Assembly (NCBI GenBank): GCA_902606175.1
Contig: CACLEZ010000010.1
Coordinates: 1 to 64,000 of the forward strand
DNA from: an uncultured SAR86 cluster bacterium
GTDB taxonomy: Bacteria; Pseudomonadota; Gammaproteobacteria; Magnimaribacterales; Magnimaribacteraceae
Reading direction: 5' to 3'
Length of the DNA: 64,000 nt
How positions within the stretch are numbered: position 1 is the stretch's first letter; every line of letters begins with the position of its first letter. This document shows, in pieces, positions 1 through 8,095 of this stretch. Made by a program: the position numbers and the translations under genes. The notes beneath the pieces were generated by a model. The model ran no database searches and had not been told where the DNA came from. It worked only from the letters and a program-made list of their open reading frames with translations.

Positions 1-56
1 CAATAGGGAAAATTTATAAAACTTCTTCTTACTTAAACTATACTAATGAAGACAAC

Positions 57-1700
57 ATGAGTTACCAAGTTTTAGCTAGAAAATGGAGACCCAATGACTT
101 TTCAGAAGTCGTCGGGCAAGAACATGTGGTCCAGGCCCTATCCAATAGTTTAGATAATAAAAAGGTTCATCAGGCATTTGTTTTAAGCGGCACCAGAGGT
201 GTTGGAAAAACTACCATTGCAAGGATATTAGCTAAGAGTCTCAATTGTGAAGAGGGACTAGATTCTAAACCTTGCGGAAAATGTCCAACATGTTTATCAA
301 TTTCTGATGGAAGTTTTATGGATTTCCAAGAAATAGATGCTGCATCAAGCAGAGGAGTTGATGACACGAAACAACTTCTAGAAACAGTCATGCATATGCC
401 TAGTTCTTCAAGATATAAAGTATACCTCTTAGACGAAGTGCATATGCTTTCAACTCAAAGTTTTAACATGCTACTAAAAACTTTAGAAGAGCCGCCAGAG
501 CACGTTATTTTTATTTTAGCTACTACCTTACCTGAGAAAATTCCTGCTACTGTTCTTTCAAGATGTTTGCAATTCAATCTTAAAAATCTCACTAACAAAC
601 AATTAATAGATCGACTCTCTTATATTCTGAAAGAAGAGGACATCGATTTTGATATGAATGCTATAGAGCAAATAGCCAGAGCAGGAAGAGGAAGCTTGAG
701 AGATTCTCTAACAATTACCGATCAAGCCATTGCCTTTTGTGAAGGTAAGCTTTCAGATGAAGCTGTAGCTAATATGCTAGGTACACTTCCTACAGACAAT
801 GTACTTAAATTGATCAAAAATATTGCTCAAAGGGATCCAAAGTCTTTATTGAGCAATCTAAATGAAATTAACCAATTAAGTATTGATTATTTTAGGTTGA
901 TGGACTTAATTCTAGAAAATCTTCAATTACTATCTTTCGCCAAAGTTTCTGAAGAGATTCTTGATGAAATTGATCTCAATAAAGGGGAAGCATTGAAATT
1001 AATGGAGCTTCTTTCTGAAGAAGATCTCCAAATGTTATATCAAATAGGACTAATTGCTAAACGTGATATGGAATTAGCACCAAGCTTGTCTGGTGGTTTC
1101 GATATGGCTCTTCTCAGAATGGTTTCTTTTATTCCTAATGAAATGGAAGAAGTTAAAAAAAAAGTTGAGTCTTTAGAAGTAGAAAATAAAACTGATACTT
1201 TTACAAATATAACTAAAACTGAAAATTCAACTGAAGATTTAAAAGAAGAAAAAGAAGAAAAAGAAGAAATAAATCGAGATATTGAGGTAAAGAATAATCA
1301 AAAAATAGATATCAGTTCAACAAATTGGAAGGGAGTATTTGACCAATTAAAACTCGATCCGGGCACAAAGCAATTAGCTTCTCATTGTTCCTTCATTAAA
1401 TCTGATGAATCAGTAATTTATTTATCTATGCCTAGCGAAAAACTAAATGTTTTTAGCGGAAAACATAGAAAACAACTTCAAGATGCTCTTTCTTCTCACT
1501 TAAATACTCAATGTAACTTATTTTTAGAGGAGGGAGAGTACTCGGAGGAATCTCCAAATCAGATCAAGGAAGAAGAAAAAAGAAAAGAATTGAAACAGGC
1601 TCAAAGAGCAATTGAGGCAGATCCAAATGTTCAAAGTTTAGTTGAAGCTTTTGGAGCTAAGGTTGTTGAGTCGTCAATAGAACCTAGAACAGAAAAGTGA
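57..1700 (+). CDS. dnaX: DNA polymerase III subunit gamma/tau
   Basis: This is the clamp-loader ATPase that loads the sliding clamp at primed DNA. Walker A GTRGVGKT is at residues 45-52, a zinc module with Cys64, Cys73, Cys76 and Cys79 follows, and LLDEVHML carries Walker B. The collar domain runs to about residue 365, then a Lys/Glu-rich linker (about 367-420) leads to a tau-like C-terminal part. At 547 aa it is shorter than the 643-aa E. coli tau. The ATG at 57 is chosen because family members begin MSYQVLARKWRP. I see no Shine-Dalgarno; TATACT at 39-44 could be a -10 box. A run of nine A inside the linker may allow a shorter gamma product. The stop overlaps recR by 4 bases. Confidence 0.97.
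   Translation: MSYQVLARKWRPNDFSEVVGQEHVVQALSNSLDNKKVHQAFVLSGTRGVGKTTIARILAKSLNCEEGLDSKPCGKCPTCLSISDGSFMDFQEIDAASSRGVDDTKQLLETVMHMPSSSRYKVYLLDEVHMLSTQSFNMLLKTLEEPPEHVIFILATTLPEKIPATVLSRCLQFNLKNLTNKQLIDRLSYILKEEDIDFDMNAIEQIARAGRGSLRDSLTITDQAIAFCEGKLSDEAVANMLGTLPTDNVLKLIKNIAQRDPKSLLSNLNEINQLSIDYFRLMDLILENLQLLSFAKVSEEILDEIDLNKGEALKLMELLSEEDLQMLYQIGLIAKRDMELAPSLSGGFDMALLRMVSFIPNEMEEVKKKVESLEVENKTDTFTNITKTENSTEDLKEEKEEKEEINRDIEVKNNQKIDISSTNWKGVFDQLKLDPGTKQLASHCSFIKSDESVIYLSMPSEKLNVFSGKHRKQLQDALSSHLNTQCNLFLEEGEYSEESPNQIKEEEKRKELKQAQRAIEADPNVQSLVEAFGAKVVESSIEPRTEK
1155..1173 (+). other. Candidate slippage/frameshift site in dnaX (A9 run)
   Basis: Nine consecutive A (1155-1163) encode Lys367-369 exactly where the collar domain ends and the linker begins. 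A shift to the -1 frame meets TGA at once and a shift to the +1 frame meets TAG within four codons. Either would give a product of about 370 residues holding the ATPase and collar domains only, that is, a gamma-type subunit. A9 runs in dnaX of Thermus thermophilus act by transcriptional slippage (family knowledge). In an A-rich genome such a run can also be chance. Confidence 0.4.
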
Positions 1701-2311
1701 GTAAAGTTAGCCCTCTAGTAGATAGCTTAATAGAGGCATTTCAGTGCTTGCCTGGCGTAGGTCCTAAGTCAGCGCAGAGAATGGTTCTTCATCTTCTTGA
1801 AAGAAATAAGAATGCTGGCTTAATATTAGCAAATACGCTAAGTAATGCCTTGGAAACTGTAGATAAATGTTCTAATTGCAGAATATTTACTGAAGATGAG
1901 TTTTGCCAAATTTGTTCAAATGAAAAACGTAATAAGAAGCAGATATGTGTTGTTGAATCTGTTTCAGATGTATTTGCAATTGAGATGAGTAACCAATTTA
2001 CAGGTCAATATTTTATATTGCATGGGCACCTTTCACCGATTGACGATATTGGTCCTGAAGAGCTTGGACTTGAAAAACTATTTGCAAGAGCTAGGGAAGA
2101 GGGGATAGAAGAGATTATTTTAGCCACTAATTCAACCCTAGAGGGAGAAACGACATCTCATTTCATATATGACAAAATCAAGACTATAGAGAATCTGAAG
2201 GTTACAAAGTTAGCAAGGGGTGTTCCTTTAGGAGGTGAATTGGAGTATGTTGATAGAGGTACGATAATGCATGCATTTAGTGGAAGACAGAACATACGAC
2301 TTGAAGACTAA
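1697..2311 (+). CDS. recR: Recombination mediator RecR
   Basis: RecR works with RecO and RecF to load RecA on gapped DNA. The 204-aa length fits the family (about 200). The N-terminal helix-hairpin-helix (FQCLPGVGPKSAQRM) is followed by a zinc finger with Cys58, Cys61, Cys70 and Cys73, and a Toprim domain (VVESVSDVFAIE; ATNSTLEGETT). The start is GTG at 1697, inside the dnaX stop (GTGA), so the two genes are translationally coupled. The small ybaB gene that often sits between dnaX and recR in gammaproteobacteria is not here. Confidence 0.97.
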   Translation: MSKVSPLVDSLIEAFQCLPGVGPKSAQRMVLHLLERNKNAGLILANTLSNALETVDKCSNCRIFTEDEFCQICSNEKRNKKQICVVESVSDVFAIEMSNQFTGQYFILHGHLSPIDDIGPEELGLEKLFARAREEGIEEIILATNSTLEGETTSHFIYDKIKTIENLKVTKLARGVPLGGELEYVDRGTIMHAFSGRQNIRLED

Positions 2312-2719
2312 ATGAAGGTTTTCTTTGGTCTTCTTCTTACAACACTAGTAAATTTTACTTGTGGACTTACAGGTTTTTACATAGCGAGTACTTTCCTAAT
2401 TTCTTTTATTCCTCAACATCAAACTGCCATTACCACTTATGGCTACTTATGGAGTTTCCTTTTGAAATTTATGGTCATTCTGATGTTAACCTGGATAATG
2501 TTAAGAGTCATGTCTATGTTAGACACACCAAAAAAAAGAATATTATTTATTTTTCTTTTAGGCAGCTCCTTTACTATCTATAACGAAGTTGATATTTTTT
2601 GGTCTGATAATTCGCTAACTTGGAGTTTGGTAATAATTATTGGTGAATCCATAAATTGGCTAATAACAGGGTACTTATTGTCAAAGTTCGTAAAGCCAAA
2701 ACATTTAGGTGCTCTTTAA
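2312..2719 (+). CDS. Small multi-spanning membrane protein, unknown
   Basis: I do not recognise this 135-aa protein. Four hydrophobic segments are visible: residues about 3-30, 45-65, 75-92 and 103-124. A short positively charged loop (TPKKR) follows the second. It has no obvious catalytic motif. The ATG follows the recR stop with no gap, so it is probably the third gene of a dnaX-recR operon. Its composition resembles that of its neighbours. Confidence 0.75.
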   Translation: MKVFFGLLLTTLVNFTCGLTGFYIASTFLISFIPQHQTAITTYGYLWSFLLKFMVILMLTWIMLRVMSMLDTPKKRILFIFLLGSSFTIYNEVDIFWSDNSLTWSLVIIIGESINWLITGYLLSKFVKPKHLGAL

Positions 2720-2811
2720 AGAAAATATTCAAGTTTTAACTTCTTTAAATAAATATTTATGTTTTTTATTTACTCAGCAGTATCATAGATATCAAATAAT
2801 TTTTAAAATAT

Positions 2812-3381
2812 ATGAGTATTAAATCTGATAGGTGGATCAAAGAAATGGCAATTCATCACGAAATGATCAAACCTTTTGAATTGGAACAAGTGCGGTTCGG
2901 AAAAAATGAAGAGAAATTAATCTCATACGGTACTTCTTCATATGGCTATGATGTAAGATGTTCAAATGAGTTTAAAGTCTTCACCAATATCAATTCTGCA
3001 ACCGTTGATCCGAAGAGGTTTGATGAGGATAGTTTTGTTGATATTCAAAGTGAAGTTTGTGTAATTCCGCCTAATTCTTTTGCGCTTGCTAGTACTATTG
3101 AATATTTCAAAATCCCTAGAAATGTTTTAACTATTTGCTTGGGTAAATCTACCTATGCACGGTGTGGAATTATAGTGAACGTAACTCCTTTAGAACCAGA
3201 ATGGGAAGGCCATGTTACCTTGGAGTTTTCCAATACCACTAGCCTGCCTGCTAAGATTTATGCCAATGAAGGCGTGGCTCAGATGCTATTTTTAGAATCT
3301 GACGAAGAATGCGAAGTCAGTTACAAAGATAGAGGTGGAAAATATCAAGGCCAAAGAGGTGTAACTCTTCCTAAGGCCTAA
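2812..3381 (+). CDS. dcd: dCTP deaminase
   Basis: The enzyme deaminates dCTP to dUTP, the main route to dUMP for thymidylate synthesis. The 189-aa form resembles the Acinetobacter/Pseudomonas type. Recognisable family blocks are [13 protein letters not shown] near the N-terminus, [12 protein letters not shown] (substrate binding and catalytic region), [16 protein letters not shown] and the C-terminal [14 protein letters not shown]. It stands alone after a 92-base gap. Its last 4 bases overlap the convergent DUF3108 gene. No good ribosome binding site precedes the ATG. Confidence 0.97.
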   Translation: MSIKSDRWIKEMAIHHEMIKPFELEQVRFGKNEEKLISYGTSSYGYDVRCSNEFKVFTNINSATVDPKRFDEDSFVDIQSEVCVIPPNSFALASTIEYFKIPRNVLTICLGKSTYARCGIIVNVTPLEPEWEGHVTLEFSNTTSLPAKIYANEGVAQMLFLESDEECEVSYKDRGGKYQGQRGVTLPKA

Positions 3382-4073
3382 CCTATCTCCTGAAAGTCTT
3401 TAATCTTTATTACGACTTCTCTATCATTTTTGTCATAAATTTTAATGACTGAGTAATCTAAATCAGGTGCTAACCAAAATACTTGCGAACGATCACTTTC
3501 GTCACTAAATTTTCTTGAAACTTTGTAAGCCTCATAGGTGCCAAAAGAAGTTTCAACAAATTCTTTTTCTTTATTTACATTGTAAATTCTATTTTTGATA
3601 ACACCTTTCCAATATACGACGTAAGAAATCTCATCAGGAATATTTTCTTCACCAAACTCTCTAAAGTCTAGACGTAATTGCAACGATGCCGAACTAGGGC
3701 CCAATACATTATCTTGGAGAGGAATAATTCCTTGATCTTTATTTTCAATAAATGAAACTTCATCTTTGCTCCAATTAAATTCAGCTGAAGCCTTAGACCT
3801 TCTGAATAATATTCTTTGATTAAATTTATAGTTTAGGGGTTTAATTTGATTATCAATAAGTTCAAAAACCTCAGATTCCTCCCTTCTGACTATTGAACCC
3901 CCATCCAATAAAGATGTTAACTTCCAAGAGCCATTATCTAGCTTGATCATTTCAACCTGCATTTCTCCTACATTACTTTCTAATGTAGCGCGAGAAGGTT
4001 TGATTTCTTCTACAGCTGATAATGTTTGGATTGATGCAGCAATTGTTAATGCCAAGGCGTGTATTATTTTCAT
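3378..4073 (-). CDS. DUF3108-family secreted protein
   Basis: This 231-aa protein begins with a signal peptide ([20 protein letters not shown]). The rest is beta-rich, with a pattern typical of DUF3108 periplasmic proteins: an early [12 protein letters not shown] block and a late [14 protein letters not shown]-like block near the C-terminus. The function of the family is unknown; an envelope role is assumed. It follows purN by 3 bases in a purM-purN-DUF3108 order that is common in gammaproteobacteria, although no link to purine synthesis is known. Confidence 0.8.
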   Translation of the reverse strand: MKIIHALALTIAASIQTLSAVEEIKPSRATLESNVGEMQVEMIKLDNGSWKLTSLLDGGSIVRREESEVFELIDNQIKPLNYKFNQRILFRRSKASAEFNWSKDEVSFIENKDQGIIPLQDNVLGPSSASLQLRLDFREFGEENIPDEISYVVYWKGVIKNRIYNVNKEKEFVETSFGTYEAYKVSRKFSDESDRSQVFWLAPDLDYSVIKIYDKNDREVVIKIKDFQEIG

Positions 4074-4076
4074 TAT

Positions 4077-4682
4077 CTATGCTTGTTTAATTATTTCCCC
4101 GTCAGACAAATAGATTTTTTTATTTGCTATTTGATTAATAACCCATGGATAAAGCTTATGCTCTAATTCATGGATAGCTTTTTGCAGTTCATCTATATCT
4201 TTTGTTTCTACTTTTAAACGCGATTGGGCACATATTGGCCCTCCATCTAACGTATTGTCAACATAATGAACTGTAACGCCATGATATTCTTCATTATTAT
4301 CTAATACTCTTTTATGAGTATCTGTGCCTTTGTATTTAGGTAATAAAGAAGGATGAATATTTATTAACTTACCTGAGTATTTATTTACAAACAGGGGACT
4401 AAGAATTCTCATAAATCCTGCCAAAACAACTAAATCTGGTTTATATTTTTCCAGAGTTCCTATCAACTCCTTATCAAAGTCTTCCCTAGAAGGGAAATTA
4501 GTATGGTCTACAAAGAAATTATCAATATTTGCTTCTGAAGCTCTCTTTAATCCATATGCATCTTTTTTATTGCTCAAAACGCAAGACAGTTCAACCGTTT
4601 CGTCTGATTCGAATTTATCAATCATTGCCTGCAAATTAGAACCTCTGCCCGATATAAGTACAGCTACTTTAAACTTACTCAT
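4077..4682 (-). CDS. purN: Phosphoribosylglycinamide formyltransferase
   Basis: PurN transfers a formyl group from 10-formyl-THF to GAR in the third step of purine synthesis. The N-terminal VLISGRGSNLQAMID loop binds the phosphate. The catalytic residues are visible as Asn108 and His110 in INIHPSLLPKYKG and Asp146 in LDGGPI. The 201-aa length is normal. It lies 5 bases after purM on the same strand, so the two are co-transcribed. Confidence 0.97.
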   Translation of the reverse strand: MSKFKVAVLISGRGSNLQAMIDKFESDETVELSCVLSNKKDAYGLKRASEANIDNFFVDHTNFPSREDFDKELIGTLEKYKPDLVVLAGFMRILSPLFVNKYSGKLINIHPSLLPKYKGTDTHKRVLDNNEEYHGVTVHYVDNTLDGGPICAQSRLKVETKDIDELQKAIHELEHKLYPWVINQIANKKIYLSDGEIIKQA

Positions 4683-4687
4683 CAGAT

Positions 4688-5746
4688 TTAGACATATAAA
4701 ACTTGTGATTCGTTCGGTTCTTTTTCTTGAATTTTTCCAATGGTTTTTGCAAACAAAGATTGATTCAAGGCACCTAAAACATCCTCTTCATTTGATTTAT
4801 TTACAGAGATTATCAAACCTACACCGCAATTAAATGTATTAACTAGATTTTCTTTTGGCATACCGGTCGTTTCCATTAGCCATCTAAAATATTTCCCGGA
4901 AGGCCAATCATCAAAGTCATGCTCAATGATAGCCTTTTGATTTTCTCCAAGCATCCGTGGAATATTTTCATCGAATCCACCACCTGTTATGTGTGAGATG
5001 GCATTGATGCTTATTATTTTTTTTAAAGCTAAGATTTCATTGACGTACACATGAGTTGGTTTTAAAAGTATGTCTCCTAGTTTTTCATCATCAATTTTTT
5101 CTTCAAGATCAATATCAAAGTCATCTATAACCTTACGGATTAAAGAAAACCCATTAGAGTGAAAACCCGAAGATTCTATCCCAATTAAGATATCCTCATT
5201 TTTAGGGCCTTCTATGCCTAGAATTTCACCTTCCTCTACGACACCTAATGCAAACCCTGCAAGATCAAAACTATTTTCAGGAAAGGCACCAGGGTGCTCC
5301 GCTGTTTCACCACCTACCAAGGAACAATTTGCCAACTCACAACCTTTTGCAATCCCTTTGATGACATTTGTAGCTGTTTCAACTTTCAGCTTATCAGTTA
5401 CATAGTAATCTAAAAATACTAGTGGCTCAGCACCACAAACTATTAAATCATTGACACACATGGCCACGAGATCAATCCCAATAGTATCAAAGTTATTTAA
5501 TTCCTTTGCTATCTCAATCTTTGTTCCAACACCATCTGTGCAGGTCACTAAGATGGGGTTCTTTATATGTTTTGGTATTCTACTTAGAGCCGAAAATGAA
5601 CCGAGTCCACTTAAGATTTCTGGTCTTTTTGTTTTTTCTACAAAAGGCTTTATTTTGTCTACAAGAGCATAACCAGCTTCAACATCAACACCAGATTGTC
5701 TGTAGCTCAATTCTTTACGATTTTGTTCTTTATCTTCTGTAGTCAT
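4688..5746 (-). CDS. purM: Phosphoribosylformylglycinamidine cyclo-ligase (AIR synthase)
   Basis: PurM closes the imidazole ring to form AIR using ATP. The start region YRQSGVDVEAG, the VTCTDGVGTKIEIA block, the CVNDLIVCGAEPLVFLDY block and HITGGGFDENIPRML are all diagnostic. The 352-aa length is standard. It is the first gene of purM-purN-DUF3108. It diverges from the DUF2066 gene with only 64 bases between, so both promoters must lie there. No clear Shine-Dalgarno precedes the ATG. Confidence 0.97.
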   Translation of the reverse strand: MTTEDKEQNRKELSYRQSGVDVEAGYALVDKIKPFVEKTKRPEILSGLGSFSALSRIPKHIKNPILVTCTDGVGTKIEIAKELNNFDTIGIDLVAMCVNDLIVCGAEPLVFLDYYVTDKLKVETATNVIKGIAKGCELANCSLVGGETAEHPGAFPENSFDLAGFALGVVEEGEILGIEGPKNEDILIGIESSGFHSNGFSLIRKVIDDFDIDLEEKIDDEKLGDILLKPTHVYVNEILALKKIISINAISHITGGGFDENIPRMLGENQKAIIEHDFDDWPSGKYFRWLMETTGMPKENLVNTFNCGVGLIISVNKSNEEDVLGALNQSLFAKTIGKIQEKEPNESQVLYV

Positions 5747-5810
5747 CGACTTAGATTAAATTTTGTTTTATTTTATCAACCTTGGGTAAATACTTCTGAA
5801 TTAATTAAAG

Positions 5811-6821
5811 ATGTTACAAAAATTTATTTTCTGCATTGCATTTCTGCATATGACAGGCTTTGTTTCTTCCCAAGAAATATTCAGCTTAAAAAAGTCGTAT
5901 GATTCACAAGTTTTTATAGAAGGAACAGATCAGGTTTCAATTAAACAAGGAATGCAACTTGCTCTATCATCGTTATTAGTGAACCTCAGTGGAAATTCAA
6001 AAATAGTAAATGAAAAATCTATAAGGGTAATGATGGACGCTCCAGAAAAATATGTAACCCAATACAAATTAGGCACGGAAGATAAAAAAATTTATGCAAG
6101 TTTTATTTTTGAAGGCGACCTAATTAGATCTCATCTATCAGAAAACGAATTACCCCTTTGGCTGTCTAATGACAATTTAATTCTGTCTTATCTCCCATGC
6201 AAAGAAGAAAGCGATACCATTAAATCAGAAGAAGAAAATGAGAAATGTAATCAACTAGAAGAAATATTGAATGATTTGTCTATTAGGAGAAATTCTAAAA
6301 TTGCAAATCCATTAATGGATTTAAAAGATATCAATTATTTTGAATCTTTAGGATCAATATCAACAGAAAGATTTATGAAAAGAATATCCAGAAGATACGA
6401 AGTAGGTTCCTGGTTATTATGTTTTATCAAAGATGAATTTGGTCTTTTGTTAGATAATCCTAAATGCCTCTCGTCTCTGGGGAAACAGTCCTCTCCCTAT
6501 GAAGCCCTCAATGATTTATTGGATAAAGTTAATTCAAAAAAATCTCTAGTCGTAGATAAAAATATAAAAAATAAAACCTCTATTAGGGTCATTGGTATAA
6601 CTAATCTTGCAAATTTAGAAAATGTTTTGAATGACTTGAAGTCACAAGTACTTGTATATGGAGTCACTTTAAAAAAAGTTGAAGGAGATACTTTAGATAT
6701 CTTACTTTCACATTTTGGTAAATCAGAGGATCTCAAAAACCTACTAAATATCAATGATGATTTTAAAGGAATGGATAATAGTTCTGCGAAAGTGGTTTCT
6801 TACAAATATAATAATAGTTAA
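5811..6821 (+). CDS. DUF2066 domain-containing protein
   Basis: The 336-aa protein has a hydrophobic N-terminus (MLQKFIFCIAFLHMTGFVSS) that looks like a signal peptide. The following block, with TDQVSIKQGMQLALSSLLVNLSGN, matches the start of DUF2066 proteins, which are often encoded divergently from purM in gammaproteobacteria. The function is unknown. I chose the ATG at 5811 because the signal peptide starts there. It leads a plus-strand run with a CDP-alcohol phosphatidyltransferase and hda. Confidence 0.8.
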   Translation: MLQKFIFCIAFLHMTGFVSSQEIFSLKKSYDSQVFIEGTDQVSIKQGMQLALSSLLVNLSGNSKIVNEKSIRVMMDAPEKYVTQYKLGTEDKKIYASFIFEGDLIRSHLSENELPLWLSNDNLILSYLPCKEESDTIKSEEENEKCNQLEEILNDLSIRRNSKIANPLMDLKDINYFESLGSISTERFMKRISRRYEVGSWLLCFIKDEFGLLLDNPKCLSSLGKQSSPYEALNDLLDKVNSKKSLVVDKNIKNKTSIRVIGITNLANLENVLNDLKSQVLVYGVTLKKVEGDTLDILLSHFGKSEDLKNLLNINDDFKGMDNSSAKVVSYKYNNS

Positions 6822-6824
6822 GTC

Positions 6825-7370
6825 ATGTTATCTGCTATCCCAAACATCATCACGTCTTTACGATTTATTTTGGTTGTGCCAATAAGCTTTTATATTTATC
6901 AAGGCAATGATCTTTTGGCTTTGATTCTTTTTATAATAGCTGGTCTATCTGATGGTTTAGATGGGTATCTAGCGCGAAAATTTAATTGGCAAAGTGACTT
7001 TGGCCAATTTGCTGATCCATTAGCTGATAAATGCCTGATCATAGCAACCTTATTAGCTTTAGCCTTTTCAGACAAACTTCCTTTATGGTTTGTCTATATA
7101 ATCATTTCAAGAGATGGAATTGTATTGATAGGAGCAATGCTTCACCTTCTTCTTTTTAATAATAAACAAGCTCTATCTAATAGATGGGGGAAACATTACA
7201 CAGGATGGACAATAGCATTATTTATTATTCTTCTAATTCAATCTGCTTTTCAAATTTTACCTTTTTACTTTGAATGGGTAGCTATGACTGGGGTGATAAT
7301 TTTCACATTCTTAAGTCTTTTTAATTACTTTAAGAGCGAAGGGAAATTAATTTTTGAACAATTTTTATGA
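6825..7370 (+). CDS. CDP-alcohol phosphatidyltransferase family protein
   Basis: This 181-aa membrane enzyme joins a CDP-activated lipid to an alcohol. The full family signature is present: Asp43, Asp46-Gly47, Ala50-Arg51, Gly60, Asp64 and Asp68, which bind the metal and CDP. About five membrane segments follow. The size and position fit a phosphatidylglycerophosphate-synthase-like (PgsA-like) enzyme, but the acceptor alcohol cannot be read from sequence. It starts 3 bases after DUF2066 and overlaps hda by 4 bases (ATGA). Confidence 0.85.
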   Translation: MLSAIPNIITSLRFILVVPISFYIYQGNDLLALILFIIAGLSDGLDGYLARKFNWQSDFGQFADPLADKCLIIATLLALAFSDKLPLWFVYIIISRDGIVLIGAMLHLLLFNNKQALSNRWGKHYTGWTIALFIILLIQSAFQILPFYFEWVAMTGVIIFTFLSLFNYFKSEGKLIFEQFL

Positions 7371-8095
7371 GCGAATCACCTGATCAGCTTAGTTTAAATA
7401 TCAAACTTGATGACTCTGTAAGCTTGGATAAGTTTATTGAATGCGACAGTAATATAGATTGTTTAAACTTCCTCAGAAACACACTAAAAGAAGACTCTAT
7501 CTCAAATTTATTTTATATATGGGGTAGAGAAGGGGTAGGAAAATCTTACATTATGCAGGCCCTAAACAGAGAGTTTATCAATCTAGATAAAAGGACCTTT
7601 CATTTATCTCTCAATGATAAGAGAGTTTCATCTTATGAAATTCTGCAAAACCTAGAGTCCTTAGATGTGATACTAATAGAGAACATAGATAGTCTTCCAA
7701 AAGATGAAGAATGGGAAACTCAAATTTTTTCACTCATTAATAATGCCCTTACAAGCAAAATCAAAATTTATCTTTCTTCATGTAAAGTTTCAAAAGAACT
7801 GCAAATAAGCCTTAAAGATTTACAGTCAAGATTGTCCTATTTTACTGCGATCGAAATACCTGAAATTAGCAATGAAGAAAAATTAGATGCTTTATCTCAG
7901 TCTTCAGCTAGAAAGGGCATTGATTTGGATACAAAAACAAAAGAATTTATTATCAATAATACCTCTAGAGGCTTATCCGATTTGTTACAGCTCTTAAATG
8001 ATTTAGATGTGTATTCACTTAAGAAGAAGAAAAAAGTTACCCCATCACTTATAAGACAACTATTAAAAGTTAAATCGGACAATCCTCACAAATAA
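7367..8095 (+). CDS. hda: DnaA-related regulatory protein Hda
   Basis: Hda is a DnaA-like AAA+ protein that, bound to the sliding clamp, triggers hydrolysis of DnaA-ATP after initiation. The N-terminal QLSL (residues 7-10) matches the clamp-binding motif of Hda. Walker A is GREGVGKS (53-60), and VILIENIDSL resembles Walker B. At 242 aa it matches E. coli Hda (233) and lacks the DnaA DNA-binding domain. The order membrane gene-hda is common in gammaproteobacteria. Its 3' end overlaps sppA, which converges, by 26 bases. Confidence 0.88.
   Translation: MSESPDQLSLNIKLDDSVSLDKFIECDSNIDCLNFLRNTLKEDSISNLFYIWGREGVGKSYIMQALNREFINLDKRTFHLSLNDKRVSSYEILQNLESLDVILIENIDSLPKDEEWETQIFSLINNALTSKIKIYLSSCKVSKELQISLKDLQSRLSYFTAIEIPEISNEEKLDALSQSSARKGIDLDTKTKEFIINNTSRGLSDLLQLLNDLDVYSLKKKKKVTPSLIRQLLKVKSDNPHK

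Noticed and set aside
2720-2811. A/T-rich hairpin-like region after the 2312 gene
   Set aside because: The candidate stem is only A/T pairs, and a T run is not clearly placed; I do not call a terminator.
5214-5742. Several plus-strand ORFs of 60-80 codons
   Set aside because: They lie wholly antisense to purM and have no homology pattern or ribosome site.
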